A stretch of 64,000 nt of DNA from Hydractinia symbiolongicarpus (lineage: Eukaryota; Cnidaria; Hydrozoa; Anthoathecata; Hydractiniidae), in assembly GCF_029227915.1 (NCBI RefSeq), contig NC_079876.1, positions 560,001 to 624,000 of the forward strand, in the 5' to 3' direction. This document shows, in pieces, positions 12,991 through 24,960 of this stretch (its first letter is position 1; each line of letters begins with the position of its first letter). Made by a program: the position numbers and the translations under genes. The notes below the pieces were generated by a model. It was not told the origin of the DNA, did no database searches, and saw only the letters and a program-made list of their open reading frames with translations.

Positions 12991-14211
12991 TTAAATTATT
13001 ATTTCACCACTAAAGCCCATGAGACTTGTAGTTTTTAAAAATGTTTTCATTTTTGATGAGACGCTGAATAAAAGATGTTTAATCGCCTGCAAAGGAAAAC
13101 CCGCGATTTTCCGTAAATCCCGGACTCGGCCCGTGTAGTTAAAAGTATACAAGGAAAGTACCCAGTGAGTAAACTCATTTTCTGAACGAATTTTTAAATT
13201 ATTTTTTCACCACTAAAACGCATGAGACTTGTAGTTTTCAAAAATGTTTTCATTTTTAATGAGACGCTGAATAAAGGAAGTTTAATCGCCGGCAAACGAA
13301 AACCTGCGATTTCCCGTAAATCCTGGACTCGGCCCATATAGTCAAAAGTATACAAAGAAAGTACCCAGGGAGTAAACTCATTTCCCAAACGATTTTTTAA
13401 ATTATTATTTCACCACTAAAACGCATAAGACTTGTAGTTTTCAAAAATGTTTTCATTTTTGATGAGACGCTGAATAAAAGAAGTTTAATCGCCAGCAAAC
13501 GAAAACCTGCGATTTCCCGTAAATCCCGAAATCGGCCCGTATACTCAAAAGTATACAAAGAAAGTACCCAGGGAGTAAACTCATTTCCCAAACGATTTTT
13601 TAAATTATTATTTCACCACTAAAACGCATGAGAATTGTAGTTTTCAAAAATGTTTTCATTTTTGATGAGACGCTGAATAAAAGATGTTTAATCGCCTGCA
13701 AAGGAAAACCCGCGATTTTCCGTAAATCCCGGACTCGGCCCGTGTAGTTAAAAGTATACAAGGAAAGTACCCAGTGAGTAAACTCATTTTCTGAACGAAT
13801 TTTTAAATTATTTTTTCACCACTAAAACGCATGAGACTTGTAGTTTTCAAAAATGTTTTCATTTTTAATGAGACGCTGAATAAAGGAAGTTTAATCGCCG
13901 GCAAACGAAAACCTGCGATTTCCCGTAAATCCTGGACTCGGCCCATATAGTCAAAAGTATACAAAGAAAGTACCCAGGGAGTAAACTCATTTCCCAAACG
14001 ATTTTTTAAATTATTATTTCACCACTAAAACGCATAAGACTTGTAGTTTTCAAAAATGTTTTCATTTTTGATGAGACGCTGAATAAAAGAAGTTTAATCG
14101 CCAGCAAACGAAAACCTGCGATTTCCCGTAAATCCCGAAATCGGCCCGTATACTCAAAAGTATACAAAGAAAGTACCCAGGGAGTAAACTCATTTCCCAA
14201 ACGATTTTTTA
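12991..14211. repeat. Tandem 3-mer duplication, 609 bp, near identical
   Basis: Monomers starting near 13194 and 13397 recur near 13803 and 14006, exactly 609 bp later. The copies share unusual variants such as CGGCCCATATAG, GAATAAAGGAAG, CCCGAAATCGG and GTGTAGTT. The monomer at about 13600-13802 has the front of the GAGAATTG type and the back half of the GCCTGCAAAGG type, so it is the expected hybrid at the junction of an in-register duplication. The near-absence of differences suggests one of the youngest events in the window. Confidence 0.88.
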
Positions 14212-14613
14212 AATTATTATTTCACCACTAAAACGCATGAGAATTGTAGTTTTCAAAAATGTTTTCATTTTTGATGAGACGCTAAATAAAAGAAGTTTAA
14301 TCGCCGGCAAACGAAAACCCGCGACTCCCCGTAAATCCCGGCTTGGCCCGTATAGTCAAAAGTATACAAAGAAAGTACCCGGGGTGTAAACTCATTTCCC
14401 GAACGATTTTTTAAATTATTTTTTCACCACTAAAACGCATGAGACTTGTAGTTTTCAAAAATGTTTTTATTTTTGATGAGACGCTGAATAAAAGAAGTTT
14501 AATCGCCGGCAAACGAAAACCCGCGATTTCCCGTAAATCCCGGACTCGGCCCGTATAGTTAAAAGTATCCAAGGAAAGTACCCAGTGAGTAAACTCATTT
14601 CCCGAACGAATTT

Positions 14614-14816
14614 TTAAATTCTTTTTTCACCACTAAAACGCATGAGACTTGTAGTTTTCAGAAATGTTTTCATTTTTGATGAGACGCTGAATATAAGAAG
14701 TTTAATCGCCGGCAAACGAAAACCTGCCATTTCCCGTAAATCCCGGACTCGGCCCGTATACTCAAAAGTATACAAACAAAGTACCCAGGGAGTAAACTCA
14801 TTTGCCAAACGATTTT
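14614..14816. repeat. Chimeric monomer from a one-monomer deletion
   Basis: The front (CAGAAATG, GAATATAAGAAG, CCTGCCATTT) matches the monomer near 9744. The back (perfect IR3 with TATACAAACAAAG) matches the next monomer near 9946. The following monomers match 10149 onward at offset 4668, while the preceding ones sit about 202 bp further off. One monomer has been lost, with the breakpoint between about 14730 and 14760. Confidence 0.85.
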
Positions 14817-15019
14817 TTAAATTATTATTTCACCACTAAAGCCCATGAGACTTGTAGTTTTTAAAAATGTTTTAATTTTTGATGAGACGCTGAATAAAAG
14901 ATGTTTAATCGCCTGCAAAGGAAAACCCGCGATTTTCCGTAAATCCCGGACTCGGCCCGTATAGTTAAAAGTATACAAGGAAAGTACCCAGTGAGTAAAC
15001 TCATTTTCTGAACGAATTT

Positions 15020-16634
15020 TTAAATTATTTTTTCACCACTAAAACGCATGAGACTTGTAGTTTTCAAAAATGTTTTCATTTTTAATGAGACGCTGAATAA
15101 AAGAAGTTTAATCGCCGGCAAACGAAAACCTGCGATTTCCCGTAAATCCTGGACACGGCCCGTATAGTCAAAAGTATACAAAGAAAGTACCCAGGGAGTA
15201 AACTCATTTCCCAAACGATTTTTTAAATTATTATTTCACCACTAAAGCCCATGAGACTTGTAGTTTTTAAAAATGTTTTCATTTTTGATGAGACGCTGAA
15301 TAAAAGATGTTTAATCGCCGGCAAACGAAAACCCGCGATTTGCCGTAAATCCAGGACTCGGCCCGTATAGTCAAAAGTATACAAGGAAAGTACCCAGTGA
15401 GTAAACTCATTTACCAAACGAATTTTTAAATTATTTTTTCACCACTAAAACGCATAAGACTTGTAGTTTTCAAAAATATTTTCATTTTTGATGAGACGCT
15501 GAATAAAAGAAGTTTAATCGCCGGCAAACGAAAACCTGTGATTTCCCGTAAATCCTGGACTCGGCCCGTATAGTCAAAAGTATACAAAGAAAGTACCCAG
15601 GGAGTAAACTCATTTCCCAAACGATTTTTTAAATTATTATTTCACCACTAAAGCCCATGAGACTTGTAGTTTTTAAAAATGTTTTCATTTTTGATGAGAC
15701 GCTGAATAAAAGAAGTTTAATCGCCGGCAAACGAAAACCCGCGATTTCTCGTAAATCCCGGACCCGGCCCGTATAGTTAAAAGTATACAAGGAAAGTACC
15801 CAGTGAGTAAACTCATTTCGCGAACGAATTTTTAAATTATTTTTCACCACTAAAACGCATGAGACTTGTAGTTTTCAGTAATGTTTTCATTTTTGATGAG
15901 ACGCTGAATATAAGAAGTTTAATCGCCGGCAAACGAAAACCCGCGATTTCCCGTAAATCCCGGACTCGGCCCGTATAGTTAAAAGTATCCAAGGAAAGTA
16001 CCCAGTGAGTAAACTCATTTCCCGAACGAATTTTTAAATTATTTTTCACCACTAAAACGCATGAGACTTGTAGTTTTCAGTAATGTTTTCATTTTATGAT
16101 GAGACGCTGAATATAAGAAGTTTAATCGCCGGCAAACGAAAAGCCGCGATTTCCCGTAAATCCCGGACTCGGCCCGTATAGTTAAAAGTATCCAAGGAAA
16201 GTACCCAGTGAGTAAACTCATTTCCCGAACGAATTTTTAAATTATTTTTTCACCACTAAAACGCATGAGACTTGTAGTTTTCAGAAATGTTTTCATTTTT
16301 GATGAGACGCTGAACATAAGAAGTTTAATCGCCGGCAAACGAAAACCTGCCATTTCCCGTAAATCCCGGACTCGGCCCGTATAGTCAAAAGTATAAAAAG
16401 AAAGTACCCAGGGTGTAAACGCATTTCCCAAACGATTTTTTAAATTATTTTTTCACCACTAAAACGCATGAGACTTGTAGTTTTTAAAAATGTTTTCATT
16501 TTTGATGAGACGCTGAATAAAAGAAGTTTAATCGCCGGCAAACGAAAACCTGCGATTTCCTGTAAATCCCGGACTCGGCCCGTATACTCAAAAGTATACA
16601 AAGAAAGTACCCAGGGAATAAACTCATTTCCCAA
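15020..16634. repeat. Segment D1c: third copy of D1 with two internal deletions
   Basis: The first four monomers match D1b (10352-11182, offset 4668). The next, at about 15841-16042, is a hybrid whose front (CAGTAATG, GAATATAAG) matches the monomer after 11182 and whose back (AACCCGCGATT, GTTAAAAGTATCC) matches the one near 11979. The offset then drops to 3855, so about four monomers (813 bp) are missing. A second hybrid at about 16237-16439 joins a GAACATAAG front to a GGGTGTAAACGC back, and the offset drops by another 203 bp to 3652. Confidence 0.87.
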
Positions 16635-18264
16635 ACGATTTTTTAAATTATTATTTCACCACTAAAGCCCATGAGAATTGTAGTTTTTAAAAATGTTTTC
16701 ATTTTTGATGAGACTCTGAATAAAAGATGTTTAATCGCCTGCAAACGAAAACCCGCGATTTTCCGTAAAACCCGGACTCGGCCCGTATAGTTAAAAGTAT
16801 ACAAGGAAAGTACCCAGTGAGTAAACTCATTTCCTGAACGAATTTTTAAATTATTTTTTCACCACTAAAACGCATGAGACTGGTAGTTTTCAGAAATGTT
16901 TTCAATTTTGATGAGACGCTTAATGAAAGTGGTTTAATCGCCGGCAAACGAAAACCCGCGATTCCCGTAAATCCCGGACTCGGCCCGTATAGTTAAAAGT
17001 ATCCAAGGAAAGTACCCAGTGAGTAAACTCATTTCCCGAACGAATTTTTAAATTATTTTTTCACCACTAAAACGCATGAGACTTGTAGTTTTCAGAAATG
17101 TTTTCATTTTTGATGAGACGCTGAACATAAGAAGTTTAATCGCCGGCAAACGAAAACCTGCCATTTCCCGTAAATCCCGGACTCGGCCCGTATAGTCAAA
17201 AGTATACAAGGAAAGCACCCAGTGAGTAAACTTATTTCCCGACCGAATTTTTAAATTATTTTTTCACCACTAAAACGCATGAGACTTGTAGTTTTTAAAA
17301 ATGTTTTCATTTTTGATGAGACGCTGAATAAAAGAAGTTTAATCGCCGGCAAACGAAAACCTGCGATTTCCCGTAAATCCCGGACTCGGCCCGTATAGTC
17401 AAAAGTATACAAAGAAAGTACCCAGGGTGTAAACGCATTTCCCAAACGATTTTTTAAATTATTTTTTCACCACTAAAACGCAAGAGACTTGTAGTTTTTA
17501 AAAATGTTTTCATTTTTGATGAGACGCTGAATAAAAGAAGTTTAATGGCCGGCAAACGAAAACCTGCGATTTCCTGTAAATCCCGGACTCGGCCCGTATA
17601 CTCAAAAGTATACAAAGAAAGTACCCAGGGAATAAACTCATTTCCCAAACGATTTTTTAAATTATTATTTCACCACTAAAGCCCATGAGACTTGTAGTTT
17701 TTAAAAATGTTTTCATTTTTGATGAGACTCTGAATAAAAGATGTTTAATCGCCTGCAAACGAAAACCCGCGATTTTCCGTAAAACCCGGACTCGGCCCGT
17801 ATAGTTAAAAGTATACAAGGAAAGTACCCAGTGAGTAAACTCATTTCCTGAACGAATTTTTAAATTATTTTTTCACCACTAAAACGCATGAGACTGGTAG
17901 TTTTCAGAAATGTTTTCAATTTTGATGAGACGCTTAATGAAAGTGGTTTAATCGCCGGCAAACGAAAACCCGCGATTTCCCGTAAATCCCGGGCTTGGCC
18001 CGTATAGTCGAATGTATACAAAGAAAGTACCCTGTGAGTAAACTCATTTCCCGAACGATTTTTTAAATTATTTTTTCACCACTAAAACGCATGAGACTTG
18101 TAGTTCACAAAAATGTTTTCATTTTTGATGAGACGCTGAATAAAAGAAGTTTAATTGCCGGCAAACGAAAACCTGCGATTTCCCGTAAATCCCGGACTCG
18201 GCCCGTATAGTCAAAAGTATACAAAGAAAGTACCCAAGGTGTAAACTCATTTCCCGAACGATTT
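16440..18264. repeat. 5-mer duplication (1014 bp) after D1c
   Basis: Monomers near 16440, 16660 and 16860 recur near 17454, 17673 and 17875 at a 1014-bp spacing. Shared rare variants include CCGTAAAACCCGG and CATGAGACTGGTAG. The monomer near 16860-17045 differs by having a T-subtype front and a GTTAAAAGTATCC back, so it is another hybrid. The monomers near 17045-17650 also match 12380-12982 at offset 4666. No gene is present. Confidence 0.82.
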
Positions 18265-21200
18265 TTTAAATTATTTTTTCACCACTAAAACGCATGAGAC
18301 TAGTAGTTTTCAAAAATGTTTTCATTTTTGATGAGACGCTGAATAAAAGAAGTTTAATCGCCGGCAAACGAAAACCTGCGATTTCCCGTAAATCCCCGAC
18401 TCGGCCCGTATAGTCAAAAGTATACAAAGAAAGTACCCGGGGTGTAAACTCATTTCCCGACCGATTTTTCAAATTATTATTTCACCACTAAAGCCCATGA
18501 GACTTGTAGTTTTTAAAAATGTTTTCATTTTTGATGAGACGCTGACTAAAAGAAGTTTAATTGCCGGCAAACGAAAACCCGCGACTTCCCGTAAATCCCG
18601 GACTCGGCCCGTATAGTCAAAAGTATACAAAGAAAGTACCCTGTGAGTAAACTCATTTCCCGAACGATTTTTTAAATTATCTTTTCACCACTAAACCGCA
18701 TGAGACTTGCAGTTTTCAAAAATGTTTTCATTTTTGTTGAGACGCTTAATAAAAGAGGTTTAATCGCCGGCAAACGAAATCCCGCGATTTCCCGTAAATC
18801 CCGAGCTTGGCCCGTATAGTCGAATGTATACAAAGAAAGTACCCAGGGAGTAAACTCATTTCCCGAACGATTTTTTAATTTTTTTTTTCACCACTAAAAC
18901 GCATGAGACTTGTAGTTTTCAGAAATGTTTTCATTTTTGATGAGACGCTTAAAGAAAGTGGTTTAATCGCTAGCAAACGAAAACCCGCGATTTCCCGTAA
19001 ATACCGGACTTGGGCCGTATAGTCGAATGTATACAAAGAAAGTACCCTGTGAGTAAACTCATTTCCAAAACGATTTTTTAAATTATATTTTCTCCACTAA
19101 AACGCATGAGACTTGTAGTTTTTAAAAATGTTTTCATTTTTGATGAGACGCTGAATAAAAGAAGTTTAATCGCCGGCAAACGAAAACCCGCCATTTTCCG
19201 TAAACCCCGGACTTGGCCCGGATAGTCAAAAGTATACAAAGAAAGTACCCAGGGAGTAAACTCATTTCCCGAACGATTTTTTTAAATTATTTTTTCACCA
19301 CTAAAACGCATGAGACTTGTAGTTTTTAGAAATGTTTTCATTTTTGATGAGACGCTTAATGAAAGTGGTTTAATCGCTGGCAATCGAAAACCCGCGATTT
19401 CCCGTAAATCCCGGGCTTGGCCCGTATAGTCGAATGTATACAAAGAAAGTACCCAGGGTGTAAACTCATTTCCCGAACGATTTTTTAAATTATTTTTTCA
19501 CCACTAAAACGCATGAGACTTGTAGTTTTCAAAAATGTTTTCATTTTTGATGAGACGCTGAATAAAAGAAGTTTAATCGCCGGCAAACGAAAACCTGCGA
19601 TTTCCCGTAAATCCCCGACTCGGCCCGTATAGTCAAAAGTATACAAAGAAAGTACCCGGGGTGTAAACTCATTTCCCGAACGATTTTTCAAATTATTATT
19701 TCACCACTAAAGCCCATGAGACTTTTAGTTTTTAAAAATGTTTTCATTTTTGATGAGACGCTGACTAAAAGAAGTTTAATTGCCGGCAAACGAAAACCCG
19801 CGACTTCCCGTAAATCCCGGACTCGGCCCGTATAGTCAAAAGTATACAAAGAAAGTACCCGGGGTGTAAACTCATTTCCCGACCGATTTTTCAAATTATT
19901 ATTTCACCACTAAAGCCCATGAGACTTGTAGTTTTTAAAAATGTTTTCATTTTTGATGAGACGCTGACTAAAAGAAGTTTAATTGCCGGCAAACGAAAAC
20001 CCGCGACTTCCCGTAAATCCCGGACTCGGCCCGTATAGTCAAAAGTATACAAAGAAAGTACCCTGTGAGTAAACTCATTTCCCGAACGATTTTTTAAATT
20101 ATCTTTTCACCACTAAACCGCATGAGACTTGCAGTTTTCAAAAATGTTTTCATTTTTGTTGAGACGCTTAATAAAAGAGGTTTAATCGCCGGCAAACGAA
20201 ATCCCGCGATTTCCCGTAAATCCCGAGCTTGGCCCGTATAGTCGAATGTATACAAAGAAAGTACCCAGGGAGTAAACTCATTTCCCGAACGATTTTTTAA
20301 TTTTTTTTTTCACCACTAAAACGCATGAGACTTGTAGTTTTCAGAAATGTTTTCATTTTTGATGAGACGCTTAAAGAAAGTGGTTTAATCGCTAGCAAAC
20401 GAAAACCCGCGATTTCCCGTAAATCCCGGGCTTGGGCCGTATAGTCAAATGTATACAAAGAAAGTACCCTGTGAGTAAACTCATTTCCAAAACGATTTTT
20501 TAAATTATATTTTCTCCACTAAAACGCATGAGACTTGTAGTTTTTAAAAATGTTTTCATTTTTGATGAGACGCTGAATAAAAGAAGTTTAATCGCCGGCA
20601 AACGAAAACCCGCCATTTTCCGTAAACCCCGGACTTGGCCCGGATAGTCAAAAGTATACAAAGAAAGTACCCAGGGAGTAAACTCATTTCCCGAACGATT
20701 TTTTTAAATTATTTTTTCACCACTAAAACGCATGAGACTTGTAGTTTTTAGAAATGTTTTCATTTTTGATGAGACGCTTAATGAAAGTGGTTTAATCGCT
20801 GGCAATCGAAAACCCGCGATTTCCCGTAAATCCCGGGCTTGGCCCGTATAGTCGAATGTATACAAAGAAAGTACCCAGGGTGTAAACTCATTTCCCGAAC
20901 GATTTTTTAAATTATTTTTTCACCACTAAAACGCATGAGACTTGTAGTTTTCAAAAATGTTTTCATTTTTGATGAGACGCTGAATAAAAGAAGTTTAATC
21001 GCCGGCAAACGAAAACCTGCGATTTCCCGTAAATCCCCTACTCGGCCCGTATAGTCAAAAGTATACAAAGAAAGTACCCGGGGTGTAAACTCATTTCCCG
21101 AACGATTTTTCAAATTATTATTTCACCACTAAAGCCCATGAGACTTTTAGTTTTTAAAAATGTTTTCATTTTTGATGAGACGCTGACTAAAAGAAGTTTA

Positions 21201-22530
21201 ATTGCCGGCAAACGAAAACCCGCGACTTCCCGTAAATCCCGGACTCGGCCCGTATAGTCAAAAGTATACAAAGAAAGTACCCTGTGAGTAAACTCATTTC
21301 CCGAACGATTTTTTAAATTATCTTTTCGCCACTAAATCGCATGAGACTTGCAGTTTTCAAAAATGTTTTCATTTTTGATGAGACGCTTTATAAAAGAGGT
21401 TTAATCGCCGGCAAACGAAATCCCGCGATTTCCCGTAAATCCCGGGCTTGGCCCGTATAGTCGAATGTTTACAAAGAAAGTACCCAGGGAGTTCACTCAT
21501 TTCCCGAACGATTTTTTATTTTTTTTTTTCACCACTAAAACGCATGAGACTTGTAGTTTTTAGAAATGTTTTCATTTTTGATGAGACGCTTAAAGAAAGT
21601 GGTTTAATCGCTAGCAAACAAAAACCCGCGATTTCCCGTAAATCCCGGGCTTGGCCCGTATAGTCGAATGTATACAAAGAAAGTACCCTGTGAGTAAACT
21701 CATTTCCAAAACGATTTTTTAAATTATATTTTCACCACTAAAACGCATGAGACTTGTAGTTTTTAAAAATGTTTTCATTTTTGATGAGACGCTGAATAAA
21801 AGAAGTTTAATCGCCGGCAAACGAAAACCCGCCATTTTCCGTAAACCCCGGACTCGGCCGGATAGTCAAAAGTATACAAAGAAAGTACCCAGGGAGTAAA
21901 CTCATTTCCCGAACGTTTTTTTAAATTATTTTTTCACCACTAAAACGCATAAGACTTGTAGTTTTTAGAAATGTTTTCATTTTTGATGAGACGCTTAATG
22001 AAAGTGGTTTAATCGCTGGCAATCGAAAACCCGCGATTTCCCGTAAATCCCGGGCTTGGCCCGTATAGTCGAATGTATACAAAGAAAGTACCCAGGGTGT
22101 AAACTCATTTCCCGAACGATTTTTTAAATTATTTTTTCACCACTAAAACGCATGAGACTTGTAGTTTTCAAAAATGTTTTCATTTTTGATGAGACGCTGA
22201 ATAAAAGAAGTTTAATCGCCGGCAAACGAAAACCTGCGATTTCCCGTAAATCCCCGACTCGGCCCGTATAGTCAAAAGTATACAAAGAAAGTACCCGGGG
22301 TGTAAACTCATTTCCCGAACGATTTTTCAAATTATTATTTCAACACTAAAGCCCATGAGACTTGTAGTTTTTAAAAATGTTTTCATTTTTGATGAGACGC
22401 TGACTAAAAGAAGTTTAATCGCCGGCAAACGAAATCCCGCGATTTCCCGTAAATCCCGGACTCGGCCCGGATAGTATAAAGTAAACAAAGAAAGTACCCA
22501 GGGAGTAAACTCATTTCCCGAACGATTTTT
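18265..22530. repeat. 6-mer higher-order repeat, about 3.5 copies, one copy a 7-mer
   Basis: The unit starts at monomers near 18266, 19485, 20907 and 22124, spaced 1219, 1422 and 1217 bp. Six distinct monomers follow in fixed order: one with ATCCCCGACTC (ATCCCCTACTC in the third copy); a B type with GCTGACTAAAAG; one with CACTAAACCGC or AAATCGC and CTTTATAAAAGAGG or CTTAATAAAAGAGG; one with a long T run and GAAAGTGGTTTAATCGCTAGC; one with TTATATTTTC and CCATTTTCCGTAAACCCC; and one with TTTTTAGAAATG and GCTGGCAATCG. The second copy is seven monomers long because the GCTGACTAAAAG monomer is doubled (near 19688 and 19891). The fourth copy breaks off near 22.5 kb. Confidence 0.92.
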
Positions 22531-24960
22531 TAAATTATTTTTTAACCACTAAAACGCATGAGACTTGTAGTTTTTAGAAATGTTTTCATTTTTGATGAGA
22601 CGCTGAATAAAAGAAGTTTATTCGCCGGCAAACGAAAACCTGCGATTTCCCGTAAATCCTGGACTCGGCCCGGATAGTCAAAAGTATACAAAGAAAGTAC
22701 CCAGGGAGTAAACTCATTTCCCAAACGATTTTTTAAATTGTTATTTTACCACTAAAGCCCATGAGACTTGTAGTTTTTAAAAATGTTTTCATTTTTGATG
22801 AGACGCTGAATAAAAGATGTTTAATCGCCGGCAAACGAAAACCCGCGATTTCCCGTAAATCCCGGACTCGGCCCGTATAGTCAAAAGTATACAAGAAAAG
22901 TACCCAGTGAGTAAACTCATTTCCCGAACGAATTTTTAAATTATTTTTTCACCACTAAAACGCATGAGACTTGTAGTTTTCAGAAATATTTTCATTTTTG
23001 ATGTGACGCTTAATGAAAGTGGTTTAATCGCCGGCAAACGAAAACCCGCGATTTCCCGTAAATCCCGGGCTTGGCCCGTATAGTCGAATGTATACAAAGA
23101 AAGTACCCTGTGAGTAAACTCATTTCCAAAATGATTTTTTAAATTATGTTTTCACCACTAAAACGCTTGAGAATTGTAGTTTTCAAAAATGTTTTCATTT
23201 CTGATGAGACGCTGAAGAAAAGAAGTTTAATCGCGGGCAAACGAAAACCCGCGATTTCCCGTAAATCCCGGGCTTGGCCCGTATAGTCAAAAGTATACAA
23301 AGGTAGTACCCAGGGAGTAAACTCATTTCCCGAACGATTTTTTAATTTATTTTTTCACCACTAAAACGCATGAGAATTGTAGTTTTCAAAAATGTTTTCA
23401 TTTTTGATGAGACGCTGAATAAACGAAGTTTAATCGCCGGCAAACGAAAACCTGCGATTTCCTGTAAATCCTGGACTCGGCCCGTATAGTCAAAAGTATA
23501 CAAAGAAAGTACCCAGGGAGTAAACTAATTTCCTAAACGATTTTTTAAATTATTATTTCACCACTAAAGCCCATGAGACTTGTAGTTTTTAAAAATATTT
23601 TCATTTTTGATGAGACGCTGAATAAAAGAAGTTTAATCGCCGGCAAACGAAAACCCGCGATTTCCCGTAAATCCTGGACTCGGCCCGTATAGTCAATAGT
23701 ATACAAAGAAAGTACCCAGGGAGTAAACTCATTTCCCGACGATTTTTTAAATTATTTTTTTACCACTAAAACGCATGAGACTTGTAGTTTTCAGAAATGT
23801 TTTCATTTTTGATGAGACGCTTAATGAAAGTGGTTTAATCGCCGGCAAACGAAAACCCGCGATTTCCAGTAAGTCCCGGGCTTGGCCCGTATAGTCGAAT
23901 GTAAACAAAGAAAGTACCCTGTGAGTAAACTCATTTCCAAAACGATTTTTTAAATTATCTTTTCACCACTAAAACGCATGAGACTTGTATTTTTCAAAAA
24001 TGTTTTCATTTTTGATGAGACGCTGAATAAAAGAAGTTTAATCGCCAGCAAACGAAAACCCGCGACTCCCCGTAAATCCCGGACTCGGCCCGTATAGTCA
24101 AAAGTATACAAAGAAAGTACCCAGGGAGTAAACTCATTTCCCGAACGATTTTTTATATTACTTTTTCACCACTAAAACGCATGAGACTTGTAGTTTTCAA
24201 AAATGTTTTTATTTTTGATGAGACGCTGAATAAAAGAAGTTTAATCTCCGGCAAACAAACACCCGCCATTTCCCGTAAATCCCGGCTTGGCCCGTATAGT
24301 CAAAAGTATACAAAGAATGTACCCAGGGAGTAAACTCATTTCCCGAACGATTTTTTAAATTATTATTTCACCACTAAAGCCCATGAGACTTGTAGTTTTT
24401 AAAAATATTTTCATTTTTGATGAGACGCTTAATGAAAGTGGTTTAATCGCCGGCAAACGAAAACCCGCGATTTCCCGTAAGTCCCGGGCTTGGCCCGTAT
24501 AGTCGAATGTAAACAAAGAAAGTACCCTGTGAGTAAACTCATTTCTAAAACGATTTTTTAAATTATCTTTTCACCACTAAAACGCATGAGACTTGTATTT
24601 TTCAAAAATGTTTTCATTTTTGATGAGACGCTGAATAAAAGAAGTTTAATCGCCGGCAAACGAAAACCCGCGACTCCCCGTAAATCCCGGACTCGGCCCG
24701 TATAGTCAAAAGTATACAAAGAAAGTACCCAGGGAGTAAACTCATTTCCCGAACGATTTTTTATATTACTTTTTCACCACTAAAACGCATGAGACTTGTA
24801 GTTTTCAAAAATGTTTTCATTTTTGATGAGACGCTGAATAAAAGAAGTTTAATCTCCGGCAAACAAACACCCGCCATTTCCCGTAAATCCCGGCTTGGCC
24901 CGTATAGTCAAAAGTATACAAAGAATGTACCCAGGGAGTAAACTCATTTCCCGAACGATT
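22531..24960. repeat. Mixed monomers with 3- and 4-mer local duplications
   Basis: The block contains a perfect-IR2 monomer near 23150 otherwise seen only at 5-7 kb. The rare B variant AAAAATATTTTC occurs near 23591 and 24401 (810 bp apart). The variant CTTGTATTTTTC occurs near 23984 and 24592 (608 bp apart). Several monomers have the TTTTTTATATTAC start that is confined to about 24-36 kb. No gene is present. Confidence 0.8.

Noticed and set aside
18870-18895. Long T runs (also near 20290, 21510 and 46650) as terminators or poly-A tails
   Set aside because: They are local extensions of the T run found in every monomer, at the same monomer position, with no adjacent gene or target-site duplication.
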